From positions 1 through 12,393 of the forward strand of contig CAKZLT010000170.1 in the NCBI GenBank assembly GCA_937127195.1: DNA of 12,393 nt, read 5' to 3'. Origin of the DNA: an uncultured Saprospiraceae bacterium. Lineage in GTDB: Bacteria; Bacteroidota; Bacteroidia; Chitinophagales; Saprospiraceae. Positions 1 through 6,952 of the stretch are shown piece after piece; position 1 is the first letter of the stretch, and each line of letters begins with the position of its first letter. The notes below the pieces were generated by a model. The model was not told the origin of the DNA. It worked only from the letters and a program-made list of their open reading frames with translations, and ran no database searches. The translations under genes and the position numbers were made by a program.

Positions 1-1
1 T

Positions 2-808
2 ACTTTTGGTTGGTACGAAGAAAAATTCGTTCATTCAGTCGAAAAATACCAGAAAGTAAAAGCAATTGATGGTAAATGTTCTTTTGTTTGGCGACAAGGT
101 GTAAAGCACGATTGTTCCAAAATTATGGAATTAAATCGTGTTAATGGGCATTTTATTAATGGATTAAAAGAGGAAGTTGTTTTAGAAAAAGATTTACTAT
201 ACGGATTATTAAAAAGTTCGGATTTGAAAAATGAACTTATTAATTCTTACAGAAAAACAACGATTATTACTCAAAAAAAAGTTGGTCAAGATACCAGTTT
301 TATTAAGAGAAATCATCCTAAAACCTTTACATATTTAGATAAAAATAGAACTGCATTTGATAAAAGGAAATCAAAAATATATAAGGGCAAGCCACCTTTT
401 TCAATTTTTGGAATTGGAGAATATTCTTTTGCTAAATATAAAGTTGCTATTGCAGGAATGTATAAAAGAACTATTTTTTCTTTGGTTTTACCAGAAAATG
501 ATAAGCCATTGATGCTAGATGATACTTGTTATTTTATAGGTTTTGACAATCTAAAAGATGCTCAAATCGCTCAAAAATTGTTAAATAGTTCGTTAGTTCA
601 AGATTTTTTAGTTTCTATTATTTTCAAAGATGCAAAGCGTTCTATTACGAAAGATATATTAATGCGAATTGATTTGGCACAAACAGCTAAAAAATATATT
701 CAGAACAATGATTGGCTAGATAGCAATGAATTAAATAAAGATGTATTAAGAGATTTTAATGAAAAATATTTAAAACCAGTAGAAAGTAAACAAATGCAAA
801 TATTTTGA
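2..808 (+). CDS. Partial Eco57I/TaqI-like DNA adenine methyltransferase or R-M protein, C-terminal part
   Basis: The frame is open from the left edge to the TGA at 806-808, giving 268 residues with no true start; the first in-frame ATG (125) is internal. Residues 30-40 read WRQGVKHDCSK and 136-143 read FGIGEYSF, followed by a KPLMLDDTCYFI stretch. These resemble the C-terminal target-recognition part of class I N6-adenine methyltransferases of the Eco57I/TaqI type, many of which belong to restriction-modification systems. The SAM-binding and NPPY catalytic motifs would lie upstream, outside the window, so I cannot tell whether the protein is intact, whether it also carries a nuclease, or whether it stands alone. 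The inferred role is sequence-specific DNA methylation in the cytoplasm, probably for defence. The product ends normally, 25 bp before a small hairpin. Confidence 0.75.
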   Translation, partial: TFGWYEEKFVHSVEKYQKVKAIDGKCSFVWRQGVKHDCSKIMELNRVNGHFINGLKEEVVLEKDLLYGLLKSSDLKNELINSYRKTTIITQKKVGQDTSFIKRNHPKTFTYLDKNRTAFDKRKSKIYKGKPPFSIFGIGEYSFAKYKVAIAGMYKRTIFSLVLPENDKPLMLDDTCYFIGFDNLKDAQIAQKLLNSSLVQDFLVSIIFKDAKRSITKDILMRIDLAQTAKKYIQNNDWLDSNELNKDVLRDFNEKYLKPVESKQMQIF

Positions 809-832
809 AAATAAAATGGCACAGAACAAAAG

Positions 833-866
833 CAACAATTGTCACCGTCATTATTGCGGGACGTTG
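833..866. repeat. Compact bulged hairpin between convergent genes
   Basis: CAAC-aatt-GTC-a-CCG on the left pairs with CGG-GAC-GTTG on the right around a 9-base loop. That is ten base pairs with a 4-base and a 1-base bulge. It starts 25 bp after the methyltransferase stop, between two converging genes. It lacks a following T-run, so it is a poor intrinsic terminator. Its left arm (AACAATTGTC) resembles the left arm of the element at 1611-1774 (AACAAATTGTC). Confidence 0.4.
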
Positions 867-943
867 AAAACCATTATTACAACTTCATCCAAATATAAAA
901 TATAATCACCTATGATTTTTCCATTTATCAGTTCTAAATTGCT

Positions 944-1543
944 TTATTTTTTCCAACCTACTGATTTTTTCCATTCTTCAACTTCCTTCTTTCTTTTTTC
1001 AAAATCTATCGGTGCTACTTGATTCTCATCCTTAGCTCTTCTTCTTATAATTTCGGTCTGTTCTTCAAGTGTATTCAGCCCAATAGATTTTCTTCTTTGA
1101 TTTACTTTGGTTAAATCATCAAAACGGTTTGGGCTTAATTCTCCATTTTCATTCCAGTCAAATTGAGTCCCATAGAGTTGTGGCTTTCCTTCAAATGATG
1201 CTATTCGGTCAGTTAAATAAGCTAAATTTATTGTATTTCTCTTATTTTCAATAACCGCACGTTCTAATAACTTAACACATTTCCTCATAAAATGAGGTTG
1301 CCCGATTGAGTGTTGTATTATCAGCCAAGCTGCTTCATTAGCCTCTTCACCTACCTTATCAATTGTTGGATAACCTATTTTATCTATTATTTCATTTAAA
1401 ATTTCCGCATTACGGTTATGCAATTGCTTCATCTCTTCGTTATATCCTTTTCCAAGTTGTCCATTTTGAATAAGTTTATCTCGAAGCTTCAAATCTGCAT
1501 TTTTTAACCCAATTATTTTGTCCGCAATACTTTTATATTTCAC
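944..1543 (-). CDS. DUF6624 family protein
   Basis: The product is 199 residues with no signal peptide or membrane segment, so it is likely cytoplasmic. Two blocks identify the family as I remember it. The first, at 57-79, contains GYPT, VGEEA and AAWLIIQHS; the second, at 108-127, contains LAYLTDRI and EGKPQLYGTQF. Histidines (H78, H84) and acidic residues in these blocks are candidates for an active or binding site, but the family's activity is unknown to me. The C-terminal 40 residues are strongly charged (RRR, KRKKEVEEWKK). DUF6624 genes are usually solitary accessory genes. This one runs convergent to the methyltransferase fragment and lies between two similar hairpin elements, which suggests acquisition as a unit. 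The start at 1543 is the first ATG, and an A/T-rich leader precedes it. Confidence 0.8.
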   Translation of the reverse strand: MKYKSIADKIIGLKNADLKLRDKLIQNGQLGKGYNEEMKQLHNRNAEILNEIIDKIGYPTIDKVGEEANEAAWLIIQHSIGQPHFMRKCVKLLERAVIENKRNTINLAYLTDRIASFEGKPQLYGTQFDWNENGELSPNRFDDLTKVNQRRKSIGLNTLEEQTEIIRRRAKDENQVAPIDFEKRKKEVEEWKKSVGWKK

Positions 1544-1610
1544 TTTATTAATTATGTTTTCTAACTTTATTTCACTGTCTTTTCGTATATAAATTATTTA
1601 GATAGAATTG

Positions 1611-1774
1611 GGTGTATAACAAATTGTCGTAATGGTAAAAAAGAACATTTGCGAAATCTTGAAGATTTGGCAAATGGGCTGCATGAAACAGATTTGCCAA
1701 ATCTTTAAGATTTCGCAACTTCTCTCACGAGGCTTGACCGAGTAAATCTAATATGCGACAATTTGTTATACACC
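1611..1774. mobile_element. Nested palindromic element, MITE-like or attC-like
   Basis: A perfect 19-bp inverted repeat marks the ends: GGTGTATAACAAATTGTCG at 1611-1629 and its reverse complement at 1756-1774. Inside is a second inverted repeat of 27 bp with one mismatch (1649-1675 with 1692-1718), around a 16-base loop. Each inner arm is itself nearly palindromic, around AAATCTTgAAGATTT. The element fills most of the gap between the DUF6624 gene and the prolyl isomerase gene. I see no clear target-site duplication and no transposase. It could be a non-autonomous MITE, a dispersed REP-like unit, or an integron attC-like site (ends GTATAAC/GTTATAC). The symmetry is certain; the class is not. 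Confidence 0.65.
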
Positions 1775-1839
1775 TATAAAATTTCTAATAATAACCAAAC
1801 AGAGAAGCATCAACACTTCTCTGTTCGACCATTCAAGTA

Positions 1840-3891
1840 TTACTTAACCACCTGTGGAATATCATTTTTAATCGTGATACTTTTGATTTTATCGCCAACC
1901 ATTAGCTCATGCACCACATCCATTCCTTCGGTAACTTTCGCAAATATTGTATATTTTCCATCCAAATGCGGAGTCGGTGAATGCGTGATAAAGAACTGAA
2001 CACCTTCCGTATCTTTTCCTGCTGATGCCATTCCAACATAACCTTCATTGTCATATTTAACTGTACTCAACTCAGAACGCAATGAATAATCCAAGCCTCC
2101 ATAGCCATCTCCGCGCGGGCAGCCACCTTGCGCTACAAAGTTACCAACAACTCTATGAAAACTCTTTCCATCAAAAAAACCATCTCTCGCCAATTTGATA
2201 AAATTACCAACCGAAGCAGGTGATAATTTATGATAAAACTCCAAAATAACTTCTCCTTTATCCGTTTCTACGGTTGCGAAAGTGTTTGGGCCTACGTCTT
2301 TAAGTGTTCCCCAGTTGATAGGATGATTGAATTCTGGTAGTTTTACTTGAGGCGATTCTACATCCATCAAATAATCAATTGTTTTTTGTAAATCATAAAA
2401 TGCCTCCGTTTCCTTAGGCAATTTGAGTTTTTCTTGTGCTGTTTTCAAAAATTCATTATCGTATTTGAAAGAAGCCTTATAACGAAAATCAGGATTACGA
2501 ATAGCACCAGAAGCTACCGAAATCAATCCAACATCTCCATCAATAATCGCATTTTTGAATGTCTTTTTGATTTGAGAAGCTACTCCAAAATAATATTCTC
2601 CGAAAATAGCCGCTAATCTTGGATTCTTTCGAATAGTAACCAACCCTTCAAGGGCTTTTGTTCTCACATTTGAATGGTTTTCTTTGTTTAAAGCTTCATC
2701 CATCAAAAACTTATAATTACCTGCAAACCCCGCAGAAGCCTCTAATGCTAAGCCTTTTTCATAAGGATTTTTGCTTTCCAAATAAATCGAACGAATATTT
2801 TCATTGATAGCTTTCCTCAAAGCAGCTTTGGTATAACTAACATTCGCCAATGCTGCACCAAGCATATTTAACTTCAATCGCCAGTCCGTAGAAGTACTAT
2901 CCGAACCCATTTCATAATATAATTCTACATCTGGCCTAAAGGCATTTTTACGAAAATATTCTGCCGCATGAATGCGAACTTGTTCGTTCTTATTTTTTAA
3001 AGCACTCATAAAAATAGGGCGAACCGCAGGGTAATCATATCGAGCTAGGGCGCGCATGATATTAATTTTAACTCGATAATCCAGTGATTTTGTAAATTGC
3101 TTTTTCAATACTTTCAAAGCCGTAGAATCTTCATCTGTTATACTTTTAACAGAATTAACCAATGCCATTTTAGTATAATCATCCTTTTCCGTCTCAATAG
3201 CTTTAAGAATTTTAGGCTTATATTCCGTCAAATCAATGTCGCGCACTCTCCCCAAATAATGCGCTCCCATTCGACGCGTATTGACAGAATAACTTTTGTT
3301 ACTAACGAAATTGACCATTTTTCTTGTTCCTTTTTCGCTTGTTAATCCTCTCAATGCAAACCTATAAATACCAGCCGATTGACCTTCAAAAAGAAAAGTA
3401 TCTTGTTGTGTATATTTTTGAGGCTTAAGCAAATAAGCCAAATCTTGCTTCGTTCCGCACTTTCCTATACTTTCCAAAACCATGGCATTCCAACGATTAC
3501 TTGCTGTTGACAAATCATTTTTGAATGCTTTGACCAATGGCTCAACGGCTCTCTCATGTCCCGATTGCCCAAGCGCGTAAATAGCCGCATATCGAACTTC
3601 CTCATCTTCATCATTCGTCATTTCTCCCAATCTATCAATAACTTCCTGTGTCGTATCCTGAATAGAAGCGAATGCCATAGTTGTTATATAGCGATAAGTT
3701 GCGTCTTTATGATTAAAATTGACTAACAAATCTTTAGACATTCTTCTGTCTTGCAAGTCAAAAATTTCTTGAATTGTAGTATTGTTCAAACTATACTCTG
3801 TAGTCGTTTCTGGTAAAACGACTTGATTTGAACCACAGCCAAAACTGACCAAAATGACTAATAAGTAAATGTAAAAGTTCGATTGCTTCAT
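1840..3891 (-). CDS. HEAT-repeat lipoprotein with C-terminal cyclophilin-type peptidyl-prolyl isomerase
   Basis: The product is 683 residues. It begins with a short basic tip and hydrophobic stretch ending in SFG-C19, a loose lipobox, so it is probably a lipoprotein in the periplasm or on the outer membrane. Residues from about 60 to 420 form HEAT-like helical repeats (for example DEDEEVRYAAIYALGQSG near 94-111 and NEQVRIHAAEYFRKNA), a scaffold for protein binding. From about 536 to the end is a cyclophilin domain: FHRV with R580, F585 and Q588 at the spacing of CypA R55/F60/Q63, and QFFIT at 632-636. The CypA W121 position is H642 and the H126 position is Y647, common kinds of change in bacterial cyclophilins. 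Isomerase activity is therefore likely but not proven. The inferred role is folding or quality control of exported proteins. AGAAAGGG lies just upstream of the ATG and could be a ribosome-binding site. Confidence 0.9.
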   Translation of the reverse strand: MKQSNFYIYLLVILVSFGCGSNQVVLPETTTEYSLNNTTIQEIFDLQDRRMSKDLLVNFNHKDATYRYITTMAFASIQDTTQEVIDRLGEMTNDEDEEVRYAAIYALGQSGHERAVEPLVKAFKNDLSTASNRWNAMVLESIGKCGTKQDLAYLLKPQKYTQQDTFLFEGQSAGIYRFALRGLTSEKGTRKMVNFVSNKSYSVNTRRMGAHYLGRVRDIDLTEYKPKILKAIETEKDDYTKMALVNSVKSITDEDSTALKVLKKQFTKSLDYRVKINIMRALARYDYPAVRPIFMSALKNKNEQVRIHAAEYFRKNAFRPDVELYYEMGSDSTSTDWRLKLNMLGAALANVSYTKAALRKAINENIRSIYLESKNPYEKGLALEASAGFAGNYKFLMDEALNKENHSNVRTKALEGLVTIRKNPRLAAIFGEYYFGVASQIKKTFKNAIIDGDVGLISVASGAIRNPDFRYKASFKYDNEFLKTAQEKLKLPKETEAFYDLQKTIDYLMDVESPQVKLPEFNHPINWGTLKDVGPNTFATVETDKGEVILEFYHKLSPASVGNFIKLARDGFFDGKSFHRVVGNFVAQGGCPRGDGYGGLDYSLRSELSTVKYDNEGYVGMASAGKDTEGVQFFITHSPTPHLDGKYTIFAKVTEGMDVVHELMVGDKIKSITIKNDIPQVVK

Positions 3892-3923
3892 ATTGATTCC
3901 CTTTCTTAAACGCGGATTTCTTC

Positions 3924-3947
3924 TACAAATAGCTTCTACTATTTGTA
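3924..3947. promoter_or_regulatory. 9-6-9 dyad, candidate operator for the isomerase gene
   Basis: TACAAATAG, six bases, then CTATTTGTA form a perfect inverted repeat of 9-bp arms. It lies 33-56 bp upstream of the start codon of the minus-strand lipoprotein/isomerase gene, where a repressor or activator site would be expected. The dyad is certain; regulator binding is inferred. Confidence 0.4.
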
Positions 3948-3968
3948 TTTTTCATTTGAATATATAAT

Positions 3969-4007
3969 AAAAAACAATGAATTTGAAAATAGTATTCATT
4001 GTTTTTT
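3969..4007. repeat. 14-bp perfect inverted repeat
   Basis: AAAAAACAATGAAT (3969-3982) and ATTCATTGTTTTTT (3994-4007) pair perfectly around an 11-base loop. A T-run closes the stem on either strand, as in bidirectional terminators. It lies upstream of both divergent genes, so termination would need a transcript running in from outside; a regulatory hairpin or operator is the alternative. Confidence 0.45.
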
Positions 4008-4133
4008 GTAAAAATAAGAAACTACCAAGGAATTGTTCTAAATGATAAGAATAAGAATGAAGGAAATTTGAAATACTTCCCTCTTTTGAAAGTGAGCAAT
4101 AAAGAAGCATTCAAATAAATAAACAAAAACAGC

Positions 4134-4141
4134 TATTTTTG
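4134..4141 (+). promoter_or_regulatory. Exact match to the Bacteroidota -7 consensus TAnnTTTG
   Basis: TATTTTTG followed by CA fits the -7 element known for Bacteroidota sigma factors. No clear TTG lies at the -33 position and the reductase start is about 220 bp away, so this may be chance in A/T-rich DNA. TTACCTTGCA at 4247-4256 is a nearer but imperfect candidate. Confidence 0.25.
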
Positions 4142-4267
4142 CATTTTTATTTATGTAAAATATTTTGATAAAACTATTAGATTACTTTATTGATAAAAGT
4201 CATTGAAAATATTAAGCGTTTTTAATTTTTAAAAAAAACAAAAATATTACCTTGCATCGTAAGTCAC

Positions 4268-4282
4268 TGATTTTCAAAATCA
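4268..4282. promoter_or_regulatory. 7-1-7 palindrome in the reductase leader
   Basis: TGATTTT-C-AAAATCA is a perfect palindrome about 80 bp before the reductase start. It has the TGA...TCA ends seen in Crp/FNR-like operators, but the inner spacing does not match the classical TTGAT-N4-ATCAA form. It is a possible regulator site only. Confidence 0.25.
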
Positions 4283-4363
4283 ATAAAAAGATTTGCTTTT
4301 TAAGAAAAATATGAACGCTGTTTGTTTTTTATAAAAAAATGCAAATAGCAGGATACACTAAAT

Positions 4364-5371
4364 ATGATAGAGACAGATATAATTATCATCGGAGCGGGAC
4401 CAGTTGGATTATTTACAGTATTTGAAGCTGGGTTATTAAAATTAAGATGTCATTTAATTGATGCTTTGCCACAACCTGGCGGTCAATTAACGGAGATTTA
4501 TCCTAAAAAGCCAATTTATGATATTCCTGGTTTTCCAGATATTTTGGCTGGTGACCTGATTGATAATCTAATGAAACAAATTGAGCCGTTCAAACCTGGG
4601 TTTACGCTAGGAGAACGTGCCGAAACTTACGAAAAATTGGAAGATGGTCGCTTCAAAGTGACTACTATCAAAGGAACGGAAGTCGTTGCACCTGCGATTG
4701 CGATTGCTGGTGGTTTGGGAAGTTTTGAACCACGAAAACCACCTATTTCTAATTTGGCGGATTACGAAGATAAAGGTGTTGAATATATGATTCGTGAACC
4801 AGAATTATATAGAGATAAGCGTGTAGTTATTGCTGGAGGTGGCGATTCTGCTCTGGATTGGACTATTTTCTTGGCTGATATAGCCAAAGAAGTAGTGTTA
4901 GTGCATCGTAGAACGAGCTTCAGAGGCGCACTTGACTCTGTCGAAAAGGTGGCTGAATTGGCAGAAAGTGGTAAAATCTCTTTGGTAACCAATGCTCAAA
5001 TCGTTGGTTTGGGTGGCGAAGGTCGCTTGAGTGAAGTCGTTATCAAAACCAAAAAAGAGGGCGAAATCAGAAAGGAAACTGACCATTTTGTTCCTTTATT
5101 TGGATTGACTCCAAAATTAGGCCCGATTGGAGATTGGGGATTGGAGATTGTCAAAAATGCCATCGTTGTAGATAACACGTTGGATTATGCTACGAATGTT
5201 CCTGGGATTTTTGCGATTGGTGATGTGAATACTTATCCTGGTAAGTTGAAGTTAATTCTTTGTGGCTTTCATGAAGCGACTTTGATGGTTCAATCCGCTT
5301 TCAAATTGGTTTATCCTGATAAAAAGGCTTCTTTTAAATATACTACCGTTAATGGTGTGAATGGTTTTTAG
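4364..5371 (+). CDS. Ferredoxin-NADP+ reductase, thioredoxin reductase-like type
   Basis: This 335-residue soluble flavoprotein has an N-terminal FAD-binding Rossmann motif (GAGPVG at 10-15), PGGQL (38-42), and a second dinucleotide fold with GGGDSALDW (158-166). HRR at 181-183 suits the 2'-phosphate of NADPH, and a C-terminal GDV (286-288) contacts the flavin. It lacks the CxxC redox pair of true thioredoxin reductases. Together with its length this places it in the YumC-like ferredoxin/flavodoxin-NADP+ reductase family. It catalyses electron exchange between NADPH and a one-electron carrier. That carrier is very probably the ferredoxin encoded 41 bp downstream, which makes a two-gene redox unit likely to be co-transcribed. 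The start at 4364 places the FAD motif at the usual distance from the N-terminus. The leader carries a TTTTTTATAAAAAA motif 25 bp before the ATG. Confidence 0.92.
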   Translation: MIETDIIIIGAGPVGLFTVFEAGLLKLRCHLIDALPQPGGQLTEIYPKKPIYDIPGFPDILAGDLIDNLMKQIEPFKPGFTLGERAETYEKLEDGRFKVTTIKGTEVVAPAIAIAGGLGSFEPRKPPISNLADYEDKGVEYMIREPELYRDKRVVIAGGGDSALDWTIFLADIAKEVVLVHRRTSFRGALDSVEKVAELAESGKISLVTNAQIVGLGGEGRLSEVVIKTKKEGEIRKETDHFVPLFGLTPKLGPIGDWGLEIVKNAIVVDNTLDYATNVPGIFAIGDVNTYPGKLKLILCGFHEATLMVQSAFKLVYPDKKASFKYTTVNGVNGF

Positions 5372-5412
5372 TGTATTTTTTTATAAAAAAAGAACCAAAA
5401 TAAATAACAGAA

Positions 5413-5739
5413 ATGGACAATACAATAAAAGTCACGGTAATTGACAGGGAAGATAAAGAACACGTTTTGGATGCTCCTACGGACATGAATATGAACATGA
5501 TGGAGCTTTGCAAATCGTACGAATTACCTGTCGAAGGAACTTGTGGTGGAATGGCTTTGTGTGCAAGTTGTCATATCTACGTTTTGAGTGACCATGACTT
5601 GCATGAAGCTTCTGATGACGAAGAGGATATGCTCGACCAAGCTTTCTTTGTGGAAGATAATAGCCGTTTGGGTTGCCAAATTCGATTGGCTAATAAGCTA
5701 GATGGTTTGAAAGTAAAGCTAGCTCCTGTTGGAGAATAA
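5413..5739 (+). CDS. 2Fe-2S ferredoxin, adrenodoxin type
   Basis: The product is 108 residues, a normal length for the family. Four cysteines are placed as in vertebrate adrenodoxin and bacterial Isc-type ferredoxins: C44-x5-C50-x2-C53 in the loop EGTCGGMALCASC, and C88 in RLGCQI. These ligate one [2Fe-2S] cluster. The acidic stretch around 60-75 (SDHDLHEASDDEEDML) corresponds to the interaction helix that docks on reductase partners. The gene follows the NADP reductase gene at 41 bp, so the pair probably forms an NADPH to FAD to [2Fe-2S] electron chain. The final acceptor is unknown; Fe-S assembly or a monooxygenase/desaturase are options known for the family. A terminator lies 50 bp downstream and ends the unit. 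The leader contains a 16-bp T/A palindrome (5376-5391). Confidence 0.93.
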   Translation: MDNTIKVTVIDREDKEHVLDAPTDMNMNMMELCKSYELPVEGTCGGMALCASCHIYVLSDHDLHEASDDEEDMLDQAFFVEDNSRLGCQIRLANKLDGLKVKLAPVGE

Positions 5740-5788
5740 AAGCAACTATTTGTCTTTTTTTAGATATTTTACTATATTAGCTTTAAGG

Positions 5789-5830
5789 AAAGCCATTATT
5801 TGAGTTACTGACTTTTATAATGGCTTTTTT
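5789..5830 (+). terminator. Intrinsic terminator after the ferredoxin gene
   Basis: AAAGCCATTAT (5789-5799) pairs perfectly with ATAATGGCTTT (5817-5827) over a 17-base loop, and the run of T reaches 5830. It lies 50 bp after the ferredoxin stop. Confidence 0.75.
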
Positions 5831-5997
5831 ATAACATAAAAAACATAAAACTTGCTTCTTTTAAGGTAAATATTTCTTTTGATTGATTGAAGCAATATCA
5901 GCATTTTATTCAAAATAATCATTGATATAACTAATATCTTGGTAGTTTTCTTGTTTTTTATAAAAAAATTGCAATTTTTTTATAACATTTAAAAAAT

Positions 5998-6588
5998 ATG
6001 AAAAACCTAATTCTACTACTATCGGTCGTTTTGATGAGTAGCTGTGCAGCTATTTATAAATCAGTTGACCCACGAAACTTTAATTATGACGACACTGATA
6101 AAAAAGCTGAAGTAGCTTACGATTACCAAACAAGTGTGTTTGCTATAACGGGCAATAAGTATTACGCCAAAAAAGGATATAAATATGGTATTGACATAAT
6201 TGCGGTCAAGGTAAAAAATAATACTGATGAAGTAATTAATGTCAAAAGAGATGTTCAGTTTCAGGCGGGAGGCAAAAAAGTTTCCCCTATGGATGTTTAT
6301 GAAGTAGTAGATATTCTTCGTCAAAAGAATATAGGTTTCTATTTATTTTATTCACTACTTTTTTTGGACGTTAATACACCTTCTCTAGATGCTACTATTC
6401 CGATAGGTGCTGCAATAGGAGTAGGAAATATCGCAGCAGCAGCTAATAGCAATTCTAAATTCAAAAATAACTTTATAGAAGATGATCTTATGAACAAAAG
6501 CATTCAACCAGGAGAAACAATTTATGGTTTAGTCGCTTTTCGAGGTTTAGGAGCTGGAAAATTAGAAATAAAATTAGATAAAGAGTAA
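5998..6588 (+). CDS. Lipoprotein of unknown function
   Basis: The product is 196 residues. The N-terminus MKNLILLLSVVLMSS-C16 is a lipoprotein signal, so the mature protein begins at C16 and is anchored to a membrane outside the cytoplasm. The mature part starts with a VDPRNFNYDD stretch, then a beta-rich region with KKGIDIIAVKVKNNT-like text (around 60-80) that looks like an immunoglobulin-like or accessory domain. A hydrophobic glycine/alanine-rich segment lies around 113-150 and could insert in a membrane. The end (SIQPGETIYGLVAFRG) resembles lipoproteins common in Bacteroidota, but I know no function. The leader contains TTTTTTATAAAAAA at 5954-5967, in a 19-base string also present before the ferredoxin reductase gene. 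The SemiSWEET gene follows 42 bp later and may be co-transcribed. Confidence 0.85.
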   Translation: MKNLILLLSVVLMSSCAAIYKSVDPRNFNYDDTDKKAEVAYDYQTSVFAITGNKYYAKKGYKYGIDIIAVKVKNNTDEVINVKRDVQFQAGGKKVSPMDVYEVVDILRQKNIGFYLFYSLLFLDVNTPSLDATIPIGAAIGVGNIAAAANSNSKFKNNFIEDDLMNKSIQPGETIYGLVAFRGLGAGKLEIKLDKE

Positions 6589-6630
6589 TTTGATTTTTTT
6601 TGGAGGTTAAATTTTTTCAAAAATAAAAAT

Positions 6631-6882
6631 ATGGATACTACTTTTTGGTTAGGGAATCTTGCCGCTATTCTGACTTCACTTAGTTTTTTACCACAAGCTA
6701 TTCAGGTCATCAAAACGAAAGACACAAAAAGTATTTCGCTACCTATGTATTTAATGTTTGTCATTGGAATTGCTCTTTGGCTCGTTTATGGGCTTCTAAA
6801 AAACGATTTACCACTGATATTGGCTAATATAATTACGTTAATTTTCTCAAGTATTATTTTGTTTTATAAAATTAAAGAGTAA
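6631..6882 (+). CDS. SemiSWEET sugar transporter (MtN3/saliva, PQ-loop family)
   Basis: The 83-residue protein has three membrane helices (about 6-26, 36-56 and 61-80). This is the single triple-helix bundle of bacterial SemiSWEETs, which work as homodimers. The PQ motif is at P21-Q22 in SFLPQAIQVIKTKDTKSIS, a hallmark order for the family. W50 and N66 fall where the substrate-pocket tryptophan and asparagine lie in characterised SemiSWEETs. The expected role is passive, bidirectional sugar movement across the inner membrane; the actual sugar cannot be read from the sequence. GGAGG at 6602-6606 is about 25 bases before the ATG, too far to be a usual ribosome site, and no nearer in-frame start exists. 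The gene ends just before a strong terminator. Confidence 0.92.
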   Translation: MDTTFWLGNLAAILTSLSFLPQAIQVIKTKDTKSISLPMYLMFVIGIALWLVYGLLKNDLPLILANIITLIFSSIILFYKIKE

Positions 6883-6887
6883 AATAG

Positions 6888-6935
6888 AAAGCTACCGCTG
6901 TTACATCTAAAAAGAGTAAACAGCGGTAGCTTTTT
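6888..6935. terminator. Strong bidirectional terminator between convergent genes
   Basis: AAAGCTACCGCTGTT (6888-6902) pairs perfectly over 15 bp with AACAGCGGTAGCTTT (6919-6933), with T-runs on the plus side and the complementary A-run for the minus side. It sits between the SemiSWEET stop (6882) and the miaE stop (6953) and serves both genes. Confidence 0.85.
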
Positions 6936-6952
6936 CTGCTATTCATTAAAGA

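Larger units (their letters stand above)
3892..4363. other. Divergent intergenic region between the isomerase and ferredoxin reductase genes
   Basis: This 472-bp stretch has no credible gene in either direction. It must hold promoters for both flanking genes. It contains a 9-6-9 dyad (3924-3947), a 14-bp inverted repeat (3969-4007), an exact TAnnTTTG match (TATTTTTG at 4134-4141), a 7-1-7 palindrome (4268-4282) and a TTTTTTATAAAAAA motif (4325-4338). The rest is low-complexity A/T sequence. Confidence 0.7.

Noticed and set aside
1763..1999. Plus-strand frame starting inside the palindromic element
   Set aside because: It runs into the antisense of the cyclophilin domain and has no family resemblance.
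2434..3345. Short plus-strand frames within the HEAT/cyclophilin gene
   Set aside because: They are antisense to a well-supported gene, with no start context or recognisable domains.
4268..4282. Classical Crp/FNR box in the reductase leader
   Set aside because: The TGATTTTCAAAATCA palindrome has the wrong inner spacing for TTGAT-N4-ATCAA, so I list it only as a generic palindrome.
4762..5178. Three overlapping minus-strand frames within the ferredoxin reductase gene
   Set aside because: They are shadows of a clearly conserved plus-strand gene.
6061..6324. Minus-strand frame within the lipoprotein gene
   Set aside because: The plus-strand gene has a signal peptide and sensible composition; the antisense frame has neither.
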